From Chloroherpeton thalassium ATCC 35110 (GTDB taxonomy: Bacteria; Bacteroidota; Chlorobiia; Chlorobiales; Chloroherpetonaceae), in contig NC_011026.1 of assembly GCF_000020525.1 (NCBI RefSeq), forward strand, positions 2,524,001-2,588,000: 64,000 nt of DNA, written 5' to 3'. The translations under genes and the position numbers were made by a program. A model generated the notes under the pieces. That model was not told where the DNA came from and ran no database searches. It worked only from the letters and a program-made list of their open reading frames with translations. Positions 44,536 through 53,999 of the stretch are shown here, piece after piece (positions within the stretch are counted from its first letter, which is position 1; every line of letters starts with the position of its first letter).

Positions 44536-46410
44536 ATGTCTAAATACAAAATACCTCTTTTTAAACATGCGATAGACTCAGCAATTATATTTCTTTCTAC
44601 TTTTATTGCATATACATTAAGATTGGAGCCCATCCAAGCTGATTATTTTTTTCCAGCTTTAGTTGTCTCGATTATTACATTTCCTATAAAAACAGGGATT
44701 GGTTTTTTGTTTGGTTTATATAGACAATCCTGGCACAATGTAGGAGTTAAAGATCTATCGGCTATTATAAAATTTGCAGCTGGTTATACCTTAATCAGCT
44801 TAGTTATAAGAGCGCTCTTAAGTGAATTAATATTTTGGCCGATAAGTATCGCATTCATTGAGGCTATGATATTGATATTTGGGTTATCTCTCATAAGACT
44901 TACACGACGGGTTGTTTATTCTCAAAGAAAAAAGGCTCTTATCAAATCGAAAGATAAGGTTCAAAAAAGAGTTTTGGTTATTGGGGCGGGAGAAGCAGGT
45001 ACTTTTATTGTCAGAGAAATGCAGCGTCATCCAGAGTCAGGGCTTTTACCTATTGGCTTTTTAGATGATGACGTTATTAAGCAAAAGCAGAACTTCCTTG
45101 GTCTTCCGGTTTTTGGAGCACTTTACGATTTAAAGCAGGTTGTCGACGCCGAGGATATCGACCAAGTGTTGATTGCTATTCCTTCAGTGACCGGTGATGT
45201 TATTACAAAGGTCGTTCATGATGCACAAGAAGCTTCCGTGCAATATCGGACTATTCCAGGATTTCATGAATTATTAAGTGGGCAAGCATCTATGTCTCAA
45301 ATACGAGAAGTTGATGTCCAAGATCTTTTAAGGCGAAAGCCAGTACAACTTGATTTAGCGTTAATAGCTCATTACCTCAAAGACCAAATTGTCCTGGTTT
45401 CAGGTGCGGGTGGATCCATTGGTTCTGAAATAGTTCGTCAAGTTGTGCGTTTCAATCCAAGAAAACTGATACTTGTTGGACGGGGAGAAAATAGTTTGTA
45501 CTTGATTAGTGAAGAATTACAAAAGAATTTTCATGGGTTAAACTTTCTTTGTAAGGTTATCGATGTTAGGGATAGGAATAGTTTAGAACATTTATTTTCA
45601 CGGGAGCAGCCGAACGTTGTGTTCCACGCAGCTGCGCATAAGCATGTTCCATTAATGGAGTTAGCGCCAGAGCAGGCGGTATTAAATAACGTGGGTGGGA
45701 CAAAAAATTTAGTTGAATTAGCCTTAAAATATAAAGTGAGCTGCTTCGTCAATATTTCCACGGATAAGGCGGTAAATCCTACATCTGTAATGGGTGCAAC
45801 AAAGCGTGTGGCTGAGTATACAGTTGAGCTTGCAAGTCGGCAAGCTCAAAGTAATCAACGATTTGTTTCAGTCCGATTTGGTAATGTGTTAGGGAGTCGA
45901 GGCAGTGTTATTCCAAAGTTTAAACAACAAATTTTGTCCGGTGGTCCTGTAACTGTAACTCATCCTGAAATGGTTAGGTTCTTCATGACGATCCCTGAAG
46001 CTTCGCAGCTTGTATTGCAAGCTGGGGGGATTGGTCAAAACGGCGAAGTATATGTTCTTGATATGGGAGAACCTGTGAAAATTGTTGATATGGCGACAGA
46101 GTTGATCAAACTTTCAGGATTAGTTCCAAATAAGGATATTCGAATTGAGTTTACGGGGATTCGTCCTGGTGAAAAGTTATATGAAGAATTGCTGACTTCG
46201 GAAGAGGGCACGAATTCCACTCATCATGAGAAAATATATGTTGCGAAGAAAGGTTCAATGGATAGCGAAGTGTTTGAAAATTACTTGGAATCGTTATTTT
46301 TTGCAGCATCAAGTGGTAATGGAGAAGATGTTAAACGGGTATTAAAGAAAATAATACCGACATTTTCATATACTGAAACAAAAAAAGATAATAGCCTCCA
46401 GAAAGTTTAA
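44536..46410 (+). CDS. PglF/CapD-like nucleotide-sugar 4,6-dehydratase, membrane-anchored
   Basis: About 624 residues from ATG 44536. Four to five membrane helices (residues 10-120) lead to a CoA-binding-like Rossmann (VLVIGAGEAGTFIV) and a C-terminal SDR of the polysaccharide_synt_2 type. The SDR has VSGAGGSIGSEIVRQV, HAAAHKHVPLME and STDKAVNPTSVMGATKR, in which the usual SYK is replaced by SxxMxxxK as in this family. It converts UDP-GlcNAc to a 4-keto-6-deoxy intermediate. Confidence 0.92.
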   Translation: MSKYKIPLFKHAIDSAIIFLSTFIAYTLRLEPIQADYFFPALVVSIITFPIKTGIGFLFGLYRQSWHNVGVKDLSAIIKFAAGYTLISLVIRALLSELIFWPISIAFIEAMILIFGLSLIRLTRRVVYSQRKKALIKSKDKVQKRVLVIGAGEAGTFIVREMQRHPESGLLPIGFLDDDVIKQKQNFLGLPVFGALYDLKQVVDAEDIDQVLIAIPSVTGDVITKVVHDAQEASVQYRTIPGFHELLSGQASMSQIREVDVQDLLRRKPVQLDLALIAHYLKDQIVLVSGAGGSIGSEIVRQVVRFNPRKLILVGRGENSLYLISEELQKNFHGLNFLCKVIDVRDRNSLEHLFSREQPNVVFHAAAHKHVPLMELAPEQAVLNNVGGTKNLVELALKYKVSCFVNISTDKAVNPTSVMGATKRVAEYTVELASRQAQSNQRFVSVRFGNVLGSRGSVIPKFKQQILSGGPVTVTHPEMVRFFMTIPEASQLVLQAGGIGQNGEVYVLDMGEPVKIVDMATELIKLSGLVPNKDIRIEFTGIRPGEKLYEELLTSEEGTNSTHHEKIYVAKKGSMDSEVFENYLESLFFAASSGNGEDVKRVLKKIIPTFSYTETKKDNSLQKV

Positions 46411-46485
46411 TGTGAATATTATAGAAAAAATAATAGATCTATTTTTATTAGAAATCTGCTCATTTCTAAGTTTTTATTTGTTTTA

Positions 46486-48042
46486 TTGATCCTGCCTTAT
46501 AAAGTCTTCGCAAACGGAGATACATTTCCCGCCAATCATTGGGCTTACAATATAATTGAGCAATTAATTTCCAGAGGATATTTATTAGATATTAATGATG
46601 CAACAAAACCGTATGAACGGTTTGCTATTGCTAAGTCTTTAATTGAAATCGATAAAAGTCGGATTGAAGAAAAGACAACATACTGGTTAATTCAAAAACT
46701 TGAAGATGAATTAAATTATGAAGTCTCAACGTTAAGAGACGGTGTCTATCCTGTTGCCGACTTACGTATCGGAACACAGATTAATGAAATTGGTAAGAAT
46801 GAAATAGATGATTTTTCTTTGAAATTAAAATCCTCCGTTCAAACTTCGTTATATTATGGTGAAAATATAAGTGTAAATATTAGAAATATTATACAGGAAA
46901 AAAATGCCTATGACTTTGTCGTAGGAAATAGAGTTTATGCATATCAAAATGCGTATACGGAACAAGCTTTTTTAGCGTATGTAAATAAAATAATTAAAAT
47001 TAAAGTAGGAAGAGATTATATAAGTTGGGGTTATGCAAAGAATAGCTTTAATATAAGCAATACAGCTGGGAGTTTTGACCAACTTTCTTTTCAGCTAATA
47101 ACGCCAGTTATACGGTTTTCTTACTTTACTGTTATTCTCGATAAAAAACTTCTTGATAGCACAGATAATGAAGATGATGTATTAGATTATGTGAATCGTT
47201 ATTATTCAGCAAGTCGGATTGATCTAAACTTGTTTTCTGGAAATGTAAAGATAGGGGTTTGGCAAAGTGTGATATATGGCGGAAAGCAAAGATCATTAGA
47301 TTTTGATTATGCTAATCCGATTATGGTATACTACGCAGTGCAATGGAATGATAGAAAAAGAGGTGATGGAAATATTTTGGCAGGATCAGATATGAGCGTG
47401 AACCTTGCAAAGGGTGTAAATATTTACGCAGGTTTTGTGATAGACGATTGGCAAATTAAAAATGTAGGATCGCAAGGTGAAGAAATCCCTAACAAATGGG
47501 GCGGCTATTTTGGCGGAAAGTTTGCAAATGTTCTCAAGCATCATGGTATAGAAGGAACAGATATTTTTTTTGAATTAGTTAAAGTGAACAACCGAACATT
47601 TAGTCATAAAAATTGGCACGAACGCTTACTATATGGTGATAATCCAATAGCTCATCCGTTAGGCACAGATTTTGAAACATTTTCATTAAAAGTTCAGCAC
47701 TGGATAAATAGTTCTGTTAGGTTGTCACTTGATTACGATGTTATAGCAAAAGGAGAAGGCACTGTTCAAGAGCATACAACACCCTGGTTAGAGAAAGATG
47801 CAGATGGAAACTATATATACGCAAATGGATACAGTGAATCATCGCCGTATGGAATCGTGGAGAAAACGCATTCGTTAGGCATAAGTCTATTTTACCAGCC
47901 TGCTACTACTCTGCATCTTGATGTTGGTTTAACGCATAATTGGATTCGAAACGTAGATCACCAAGATGGAAAAAATAATACTTTTCTTGAGGCGTATTTA
48001 AGCGCATGGTTTGAAATTAAACCCGTTTTTTCACTGTTTTAA
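46486..48042 (+). CDS. Wzi-like outer-membrane capsule assembly protein
   Basis: A 518-residue beta-barrel of the capsule assembly Wzi family, with an S-layer-homology-like N-terminal region (FPANHWAYNIIEQLISRGYLLD) and barrel strands such as VGRDYISWGYAKNSF and LSLDYDVIAKGEG. It would anchor or assemble polymer at the cell surface. From TTG 46486 the signal peptide is too short. The frame upstream, RNLLISKFLFVLLIL, makes a proper signal sequence but has no start codon; GTG 46412 becomes its start if one A is added to the A6 run at 46425-46430. It is the last gene of the locus. Confidence 0.78.
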   Translation: MILPYKVFANGDTFPANHWAYNIIEQLISRGYLLDINDATKPYERFAIAKSLIEIDKSRIEEKTTYWLIQKLEDELNYEVSTLRDGVYPVADLRIGTQINEIGKNEIDDFSLKLKSSVQTSLYYGENISVNIRNIIQEKNAYDFVVGNRVYAYQNAYTEQAFLAYVNKIIKIKVGRDYISWGYAKNSFNISNTAGSFDQLSFQLITPVIRFSYFTVILDKKLLDSTDNEDDVLDYVNRYYSASRIDLNLFSGNVKIGVWQSVIYGGKQRSLDFDYANPIMVYYAVQWNDRKRGDGNILAGSDMSVNLAKGVNIYAGFVIDDWQIKNVGSQGEEIPNKWGGYFGGKFANVLKHHGIEGTDIFFELVKVNNRTFSHKNWHERLLYGDNPIAHPLGTDFETFSLKVQHWINSSVRLSLDYDVIAKGEGTVQEHTTPWLEKDADGNYIYANGYSESSPYGIVEKTHSLGISLFYQPATTLHLDVGLTHNWIRNVDHQDGKNNTFLEAYLSAWFEIKPVFSLF

Positions 48043-48172
48043 AGTCTAAAAAGCGCTTCTCTTTCAGCATTAATTTGCTTTTTACCCTTCCCTGTGTAAC
48101 TTACAATTCTTTCCTCTTTCAATAATTTCAATCTTCATTTTATCAATTTAACTTTCCAAGAGAGGAGTGGCA

Positions 48173-50062
48173 ATGGCAACAATTGAAACACTCATTCAAG
48201 AACGCCGCAAAATAGTCCCCCCGGAATTTCTTCGTCAAGGCGCGATTGTTCAAGACTATGAAGCGCTGTATCAGTATTCAGTGGCTTCACCAGAGCGATT
48301 TTGGGATACGATTGCCTCTGAGCTAAGTTGGAACGAGCGTTGGGAAAAAGTTCTAGAATTTGTGCCCCCTTACCATAAGTGGTTTATTGGCGGTAAAACG
48401 AACATTACTATTAATGCTTTGGATCGGCATGTTCAAAGTTCAAGGCGAAATAAAGTCGCGTTGATTTGGACAACAGAAAATGGAAAAGAAATCATTTTGA
48501 CTTATGATCGGTTGCTCAGGCGAGTTAGCCAAGTGGCGAACGCGCTAAAAGATGTTGGGGTGAAAAAAGGGGATAGGGTAATTATCTACATGCCCCTAAC
48601 GGTAGAAGGTATTTATGCAATGCTTGCGTGTGCTCGTATTGGCGCAATTCATTCGGTTGTGTATGCGGGAATGGGCGTTCATGCGTTGCGCTCAAGAATT
48701 GATGATAGTCAAGCAAAAGTCGTCTTTTGTTCGGATGTGACTTATCGATCTGGCAAAACCATTCAGTTAAAGGGAATTGTCGATGAAGCCGTAGAGACTT
48801 GTGAATTTGTAGAAAAAGTGGTTGTATTAAGGCGTCAAGAGCCAAAAGTAGAGCTTAGCTCAGAGCGTGAAGCGGACTTCTTTGAGTTTATTGAAGGCCA
48901 GCCGCAATATTGTGAGCCTGAAATCATGGACTCTGAAGATCCTTTGTTCATTCTTTATACAAGTGGAACAACGGGCAAACCAAAAGGGGTTGTGCATGTT
49001 CATGGCGGTTACATGGTTGGGACTTATTATTTAACAAAAGCTTTTTACGACGTAAAAGAGCGCGATATTTTTTGGAGCACGTCGGATATTGGTTGGATTG
49101 TCGGACATAGTTATATCGTTTATGGTCCTCTAATTAATGGCGCAACGATACTGGCCAGGGAAGGCGCAATAGATTATCCAGATCCTGGTATTATATGGAA
49201 AACAGTGCAGCGTCATGGGGTCAATATCATGTTTACAGCGCCCACAGCGGTTAGAATGTTTATGAAGTATGGGGCTGATTTTGTAAAGAAATATGATACC
49301 TCATCGTTGCGACTGGTTGCCTGTGCTGGAGAACCATTAAATCCAGAAGCACATCAGTGGGCGCAGGATAATATTGTTGGTGAAAATGGGTATGTGGTTG
49401 ACAACTGGTGGCAAACAGAAAACGCAGCGCCAGTTTTGGGGACGCTACCGGCTTTTGATGCAAAGCTTGGTAAAGTCGGGCGTCCTATGCCAGGAGTGGT
49501 AGCAGACGTGGTCTCGCCGGATGGTAAGACGGTTGCCCCAAATCAGGGCGGGTTGTTGATTTTGAAGCGCCCTCTTCCGTATATGATGCGAACCATTTGG
49601 GGCGATGATGAACGGTATAAAAAATACTGGCAGGATTTTCCTGGTTGTTATACCAGTGGCGATGTCGCTTTTTATGATGAAGACGGTTACTTCTGTGTGT
49701 TGGGCAGAGCTGATGATGTCATGAATATTGCCGGTCATCGAATTGGTACTGCCGAAGTTGAAAGTGCGTTTATCACACATCCGGCGGTAGCTGAAGCAGC
49801 TGTGATTGGTTTGCCAGATGAAGTTAAGGGCGAAAGAATTAAAGGATTTGTTGTTTTGAAAGCAGGGCATAATGCCACCGAAAATCTCAAAGTGGTGCTG
49901 AGAGATCATGTGCGCAGAGAGCTGGGGCCAGTGGCGACACCAAGCGAAATTGAATTCAGAGATTCTTTGCCAAAAACCAGAAGTGGCAAAATTGTGCGAA
50001 GATTATTGAAAGCCCAAGATCTTGGAGAAGATGCGGGAGACCTTTCAACACTTTCTGATTAA
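48173..50062 (+). CDS. acs: Acetyl-CoA synthetase (acetate-CoA ligase)
   Basis: About 629 residues, an AMP-forming ligase of the Acs group. It makes acetyl-CoA from acetate, ATP and CoA. Motifs are LFILYTSGTTGKPKGVVH (P-loop), WWQTENAAPVLGT, YTSGDVAFYDEDGYF, LGRADDVMNIAGHRIGTAEVE, and the acetylatable Lys in KTRSGKIVRR. The Shine-Dalgarno AGAGGAG at about 48159-48165 supports ATG 48173 over GTG 48167. A strong terminator follows. It is monocistronic. Confidence 0.93.
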   Translation: MATIETLIQERRKIVPPEFLRQGAIVQDYEALYQYSVASPERFWDTIASELSWNERWEKVLEFVPPYHKWFIGGKTNITINALDRHVQSSRRNKVALIWTTENGKEIILTYDRLLRRVSQVANALKDVGVKKGDRVIIYMPLTVEGIYAMLACARIGAIHSVVYAGMGVHALRSRIDDSQAKVVFCSDVTYRSGKTIQLKGIVDEAVETCEFVEKVVVLRRQEPKVELSSEREADFFEFIEGQPQYCEPEIMDSEDPLFILYTSGTTGKPKGVVHVHGGYMVGTYYLTKAFYDVKERDIFWSTSDIGWIVGHSYIVYGPLINGATILAREGAIDYPDPGIIWKTVQRHGVNIMFTAPTAVRMFMKYGADFVKKYDTSSLRLVACAGEPLNPEAHQWAQDNIVGENGYVVDNWWQTENAAPVLGTLPAFDAKLGKVGRPMPGVVADVVSPDGKTVAPNQGGLLILKRPLPYMMRTIWGDDERYKKYWQDFPGCYTSGDVAFYDEDGYFCVLGRADDVMNIAGHRIGTAEVESAFITHPAVAEAAVIGLPDEVKGERIKGFVVLKAGHNATENLKVVLRDHVRRELGPVATPSEIEFRDSLPKTRSGKIVRRLLKAQDLGEDAGDLSTLSD

Positions 50063-50082
50063 GCGATAAAAACTCCTGGATA

Positions 50083-50120
50083 AAAAAGGCAATTATGAAC
50101 GAACTCATAATTGCCTTTTT
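50083..50120. terminator. Bidirectional intrinsic terminator
   Basis: A perfect 16-bp stem pairs 50083-50098 with 50105-50120 around a 6-nt loop. A5 flanks the left arm and T5 ends the right arm, so it can stop transcription from acs (plus) and from the convergent flavoprotein gene (minus). Confidence 0.92.
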
Positions 50121-50166
50121 CAATTTTCCGAACGCGCGTTGCTTTTATAAAAGAAAAAAGCGTTTC

Positions 50167-51447
50167 TTAAGCAGACGATGCTTTTCTAATAACCTCTTGC
50201 CCAATAGGATTGGGTAAGTGGATAGAATGATTATCGCTGTATTGGTAATCAAGAAATATGTCTTCAGTGGTAGGAATTTGATAGCTGCCGTCTGCCAAGC
50301 GGTTGGTGGTTTCTTTGAGGCGATATACTAATGCGCCGCATGTCCAGCAATTGTACTGTTGCATGTTTGTGCATAGGCAAAACTTTGTCGTCACTTTGGG
50401 TTTTTCGCCCGGATTTGCCTTGAGCGCCTCTTCATATTCTTTAATGTAATCGCATTTGCCTTCCCCATCTAAGATATAGCCCAAAGCTTCGCAATTTGGC
50501 TTCATGCTGGTTTGAAGCGCCGGTGATTGCTTGAGCATCCGCATCGGATAGCCTGTCGGTGAAACCATATTGACAATCACATCCTCTTTGGCAGTAGCCA
50601 AATAAGCCTGTTTCACATGCTCGGGTAAGCCAGCTTCCTCTGCGATCGTAAATCGAGTTGCAACTTGAACGGCAGAAGCACCCGCTTCCAAATACTCAGC
50701 ACCATCTGAACCTGTGAAAACACCACCAGCCGGGATAATCGGTATGGATAACCCTTCTTTTTGAAGAAAGCTGATCGTTTCAAGGACAATGTCTTTTAAG
50801 CTGTACTTATCTAAATCATGAATGTCGAAGCCAAGATGACCGCCCGCAAGAGGTCCTTCCACAACAATAAAATCAGGTAAGCGATTTAAACGAACAGCGC
50901 GATGCAGGAAAATTTTTAAGGCACGCGTTGAAGAAACCACAATTCCGATCATCACATCATGGAAGCGAGGATGGTCTTTCATTAACTCCAATGAGCGCAT
51001 ATGAAGGCCGGCGCTAAGCGTAATCCCATCAATGCCTGCACTCATTGCGGCGTGAAGTCGTGTGCGGAGCGTTTCCGCAGGATTGTTCATCAAAAGTTTT
51101 TCCATACAATTGATAAAAACCGCGCCACTGCCTTTTTTAGCCTCCATGGTTTTGGAAACGTAAAGTTTTTGTGCGGCTTCAATCGCAGCAAGGTCAAATT
51201 GAACTTTTGATTTATTCGAATCATTGCTGAACGCGCTATACTGATTGCGCTTTTCTTTAACAAAGGACGTCCCAAATTCGCTATCGGCAACGGCGCAAAT
51301 TTCAGCATCTGAAATGTGCCCAATCCCACCCAACCGAGCAGCTTCTAATGCTAATCGTGAAGTGGAAATATTTACACCCATGCCGCCAATCATAATTGGG
51401 ACATATTCCTTACCGCCTAATTTTAGGCGATAATTGTCTAATTTCAT
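50167..51447 (-). CDS. Nitronate monooxygenase-like flavoprotein
   Basis: A 426-residue FMN-dependent TIM-barrel protein of the NMO/2-nitropropane dioxygenase superfamily. MIGGMGVNISTSRLALEAARLGG, VVEGPLAGGHLGF, IIPAGGVFTGSDGAEYLEAGASAVQVATRF (phosphate loop) and PTGYPMRML are visible. A C-terminal extension of about 100 residues carries a Cys cluster (FCLCTNMQQYNCWTCGALVY) not usual in plain NMOs. It may bind metal or iron-sulfur. Substrate is unknown; other members act as enoyl reductases (FabK/PfaD). Confidence 0.82.
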   Translation of the reverse strand: MKLDNYRLKLGGKEYVPIMIGGMGVNISTSRLALEAARLGGIGHISDAEICAVADSEFGTSFVKEKRNQYSAFSNDSNKSKVQFDLAAIEAAQKLYVSKTMEAKKGSGAVFINCMEKLLMNNPAETLRTRLHAAMSAGIDGITLSAGLHMRSLELMKDHPRFHDVMIGIVVSSTRALKIFLHRAVRLNRLPDFIVVEGPLAGGHLGFDIHDLDKYSLKDIVLETISFLQKEGLSIPIIPAGGVFTGSDGAEYLEAGASAVQVATRFTIAEEAGLPEHVKQAYLATAKEDVIVNMVSPTGYPMRMLKQSPALQTSMKPNCEALGYILDGEGKCDYIKEYEEALKANPGEKPKVTTKFCLCTNMQQYNCWTCGALVYRLKETTNRLADGSYQIPTTEDIFLDYQYSDNHSIHLPNPIGQEVIRKASSA

Positions 51448-52036
51448 ATCGACTGATCTCCAGAAAGACGACTGTTATTTTATAACAAGTTCACAAGAGG
51501 TAATTTACTGTAAATAGAGATTAATTTACTCTTTTCATAAGAAAAAGTCGCCTGATTTTTGCGTTGTTCCTTGCTTTCCAAAAGAAATATTTCATAAATG
51601 AATTTCCTGTGCAATTTCATTTATGAAAAACCTCTATTTTTACAAATTTCCCTTGATGTACTAAAAAAGTCAAAATTACAATTAATCGTGGCTGATAAAT
51701 GAATTGATAAAACCAACGATGCGTCGCCGCATTTGCAGCAACTTTCCAGGATTTTAGGTTTTATCTTTGCGGTTTTTTTTTAGATTAGAGCCTCTTTGCT
51801 TGTCCAGCAAGACTGTTAGAGCTAAAATTCGGTTGGAATCGCCGTTTTTTCAAAGTGGAAAAGATGACTTTCCAATTGATAAAAGTAACTGAACTAATCT
51901 TTCTGAGAGAAAAAACGTTCAGTTTTCCACTGAAAAGCCAAAAAATAAATTATCACGAATTAATTGAAGGATCACTAAAGGGCTTTTGCATAGCCAAAAA
52001 AATCATTTTCATCTATAAATTTTTGGAGGTTTTATC
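51448..52036. other. 589-bp intergenic region upstream of gpmA
   Basis: Divergent promoters for the flavoprotein (minus) and gpmA (plus) must lie here. It is AT-rich and contains no gene I can support. It holds a 13-bp inverted repeat at 51590-51628 (listed separately) and the gpmA Shine-Dalgarno GGAGG at 52025-52029. A plus frame at 51855-52040 has no homology-like features. Confidence 0.7.
51590..51628. promoter_or_regulatory. 13-bp inverted repeat upstream of the flavoprotein gene
   Basis: TTTCATAAATGAA at 51590-51602 pairs perfectly with TTCATTTATGAAA at 51616-51628 across a 13-nt spacer. It lies about 140 bases upstream of the flavoprotein start. The half-site itself contains the palindrome TTCATAAATGAA with one central mismatch, which could suit a dimeric repressor. 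Function is not shown. Confidence 0.35.
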
Positions 52037-52786
52037 ATGATAAAATTAGTTCTCTTGCGGCACGGCGAAAGCGTGTGGAACAAGGAAAATCGCTTTACCG
52101 GCTGGAAAGACGTCGACCTAACCGAAAAAGGCGTTCAGGAAGCCAAACGCGCCGGCGAATTTATGAAAAAAGAAGGCTTGGATTTTGACATTGCCTACAC
52201 ATCCGTTCTGAAACGCGCCATTCGCACGCTCAACCTTGCGCTCAATGAAATGGATTTGCAGTGGATTCCGGTCAATAAAACTTGGCGCCTCAACGAACGC
52301 CACTACGGTGCGCTTCAAGGATTGAACAAATCCGAGACCGCCGAAAAGTTCGGTGAAGAGCAAGTGCTGATTTGGCGTAGAAGTTACGATACACCGCCGC
52401 CAGCTTTGGAAAAATCCGACGAACGCTATCCGGGACACGACCCGCGCTACAAAGACCTCACCGAAGCCGAACTTCCTTTGACCGAATGCTTGAAAGACAC
52501 CGTCGAGCGGTTTTTGCCGTACTGGCACGAAACCATTGCGCCGACCATCAAGTCCGGCAAGCGCGTCATCATTGCCGCACATGGCAATTCGCTTCGTTCG
52601 TTGGTAAAATATTTGGACAACATTTCCGACGAAGACATTGTCGGCCTGAACATTCCGACCGGCATGCCGCTCGTCTATGAATTGGACGACGACATGAAGC
52701 CGATTAAAAACTACTACTTGGGCGACCCGGACGATGTCGCAAAAGCGATGGCTTCGGTTGCGAATCAAGGTAAAGCGAAAGCTTAA
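52037..52786 (+). CDS. gpmA: 2,3-bisphosphoglycerate-dependent phosphoglycerate mutase
   Basis: A 249-residue glycolytic/gluconeogenic enzyme interconverting 2- and 3-phosphoglycerate. The phosphohistidine motif is [12 protein letters not shown] (His at about 8), with [31 protein letters not shown] and [17 protein letters not shown] (second His). All are standard for dPGM. A good Shine-Dalgarno (GGAGG, 7-nt spacing) precedes ATG 52037. Codon use is more GC-rich than in the neighbours, as for a highly expressed gene. Confidence 0.96.
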   Translation: MIKLVLLRHGESVWNKENRFTGWKDVDLTEKGVQEAKRAGEFMKKEGLDFDIAYTSVLKRAIRTLNLALNEMDLQWIPVNKTWRLNERHYGALQGLNKSETAEKFGEEQVLIWRRSYDTPPPALEKSDERYPGHDPRYKDLTEAELPLTECLKDTVERFLPYWHETIAPTIKSGKRVIIAAHGNSLRSLVKYLDNISDEDIVGLNIPTGMPLVYELDDDMKPIKNYYLGDPDDVAKAMASVANQGKAKA

Positions 52787-52815
52787 AATCGATTAATCGT
52801 AAATATTAATGCTTG

Positions 52816-52852
52816 AAAAACGACTGCGGCGAGAGGTTGCAGTCGTTTTTTT
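52816..52852 (+). terminator. Intrinsic terminator after gpmA
   Basis: AAAAACGACTGC at 52816-52827 pairs with GCAGTCGTTTTT at 52839-52850, with an 11-nt loop and a continuing T run. It lies 30 bases after the gpmA stop and before the potassium-channel gene start. Confidence 0.88.
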
Positions 52853-52922
52853 ATTTTATAACTTAAAGAAATGGTCATCTGGGATTTTAGAAGCTTCGAA
52901 AACCGCAAGAACTGATTTCTCC

Positions 52923-53996
52923 ATGTGTAAAAACATTGTTTCTGTTATTGCAATAATTCTATTCGCCAATTTTCCCGCACTTGCCAATTCCGCTTACGAT
53001 GAGAACAAAATGCTCATCATTGCGACAAAAGAAGCTGCGCCGTTTTCTATCAAAACAGATGAGGGTTGGTGTGGAATTAGCATCGAGCTTTGGCAGCAAA
53101 TTTGCCGCGATTTAGGAATTCATTACGAGTTCAAAGAAATGGGACTTGAGGAAATGTTGGAGGCCGTTTCGCATGGGAAGGTGGACGCCGCTGTCGCCGC
53201 AATTACCATCACGAAGGAGCGAGAAGAAGCGTTCAATTTTTCTCATCCGTACTACACGACCGGTTTGGGCATTGCGACCAAAAAGAAAAATGAGGGAAGA
53301 TGGATGAGCATCGTGAAGCAATTTTTTTCAGGTTCATTTTTGAGTGTGGTCGGGGTGCTGTCAGTTATTCTGTTGCTAACAGGAATTTTTATTTGGTTCT
53401 TTGAGCGAAAGAAAAACCCGGAACAGTTCGGTGAAAAACCCATCGAAGGAATTGGAGCCGGATTTTGGTGGGCAGCAGTGACGATGACGACCGTTGGCTA
53501 TGGTGATAAAGCGCCCGTCACGTTTGGCGGACGGCTTGTGGCTCTTGTTTGGATGTTTGCCGGATTAATTTTTATCTCCAGTTTTACAGCTGCTATCACC
53601 ACAGCACTCACGGTGGATGAACTGGGTTCGGTCATTCATGGGCCGAATGACTTGTTTAAGGTGCGAGTAGGAACGGTCGCCGGTTCAACCAGCGAGAAAT
53701 ATCTCATTCAAAAGCATATTGGCTACAAAAAATATCATTCCATTGATGGATGTCTTGCGTCGTTAAAGCAAGACAATATAGATGCAGTTGTCTATGATGA
53801 GCCCATTATTCGATATTTGATTTCAAAGGAAGATGCCACAGAGCTCAAGGTCTTGGAAAATACGTTCAAGAAACAATATTATGCTTTCGCCATTCCGGCG
53901 GGCAGCCCGCTCGAGGAGTCGCTGAATCGCAAGCTTGCAGAAATCATCGGCTCACAGGAGTGGCGAGATTTGCTATATAAATATATGGGACAATGA
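52923..53996 (+). CDS. GluR0-like ligand-gated potassium channel
   Basis: About 357 residues from ATG 52923; the frame extends upstream across the terminator, but only this ATG gives a signal peptide (MCKNIVSVIAIILF, PALANS). The periplasmic ligand-binding domain is split by a pore: lobe S1 (LIIATKEAAPFSIKTDEG, AAVAAITITKEREEAFNFSHPYY), helix 1, a pore loop with MTTVGYGDKAP, helix 2, then lobe S2 (VGTVAGSTSEKYLI, AVVYDEPIIRYLI). TVGYGD is the K+ selectivity filter. This is the architecture of bacterial GluR0, which gates K+ flow with amino acids. The ligand is not evident. Confidence 0.85.
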   Translation: MCKNIVSVIAIILFANFPALANSAYDENKMLIIATKEAAPFSIKTDEGWCGISIELWQQICRDLGIHYEFKEMGLEEMLEAVSHGKVDAAVAAITITKEREEAFNFSHPYYTTGLGIATKKKNEGRWMSIVKQFFSGSFLSVVGVLSVILLLTGIFIWFFERKKNPEQFGEKPIEGIGAGFWWAAVTMTTVGYGDKAPVTFGGRLVALVWMFAGLIFISSFTAAITTALTVDELGSVIHGPNDLFKVRVGTVAGSTSEKYLIQKHIGYKKYHSIDGCLASLKQDNIDAVVYDEPIIRYLISKEDATELKVLENTFKKQYYAFAIPAGSPLEESLNRKLAEIIGSQEWRDLLYKYMGQ

Positions 53997-53999
53997 GAA

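Noticed and set aside
51855-52040. 61-codon plus frame just before gpmA
   Set aside because: It overlaps the gpmA Shine-Dalgarno and start, has no recognisable domain and lies in AT-rich intergenic DNA.
52118-52768. 216-codon frame antisense to gpmA
   Set aside because: It is the opposite-strand shadow of a strongly coding, GC-biased gpmA; composition is Val/Phe/Arg-rich without a domain.
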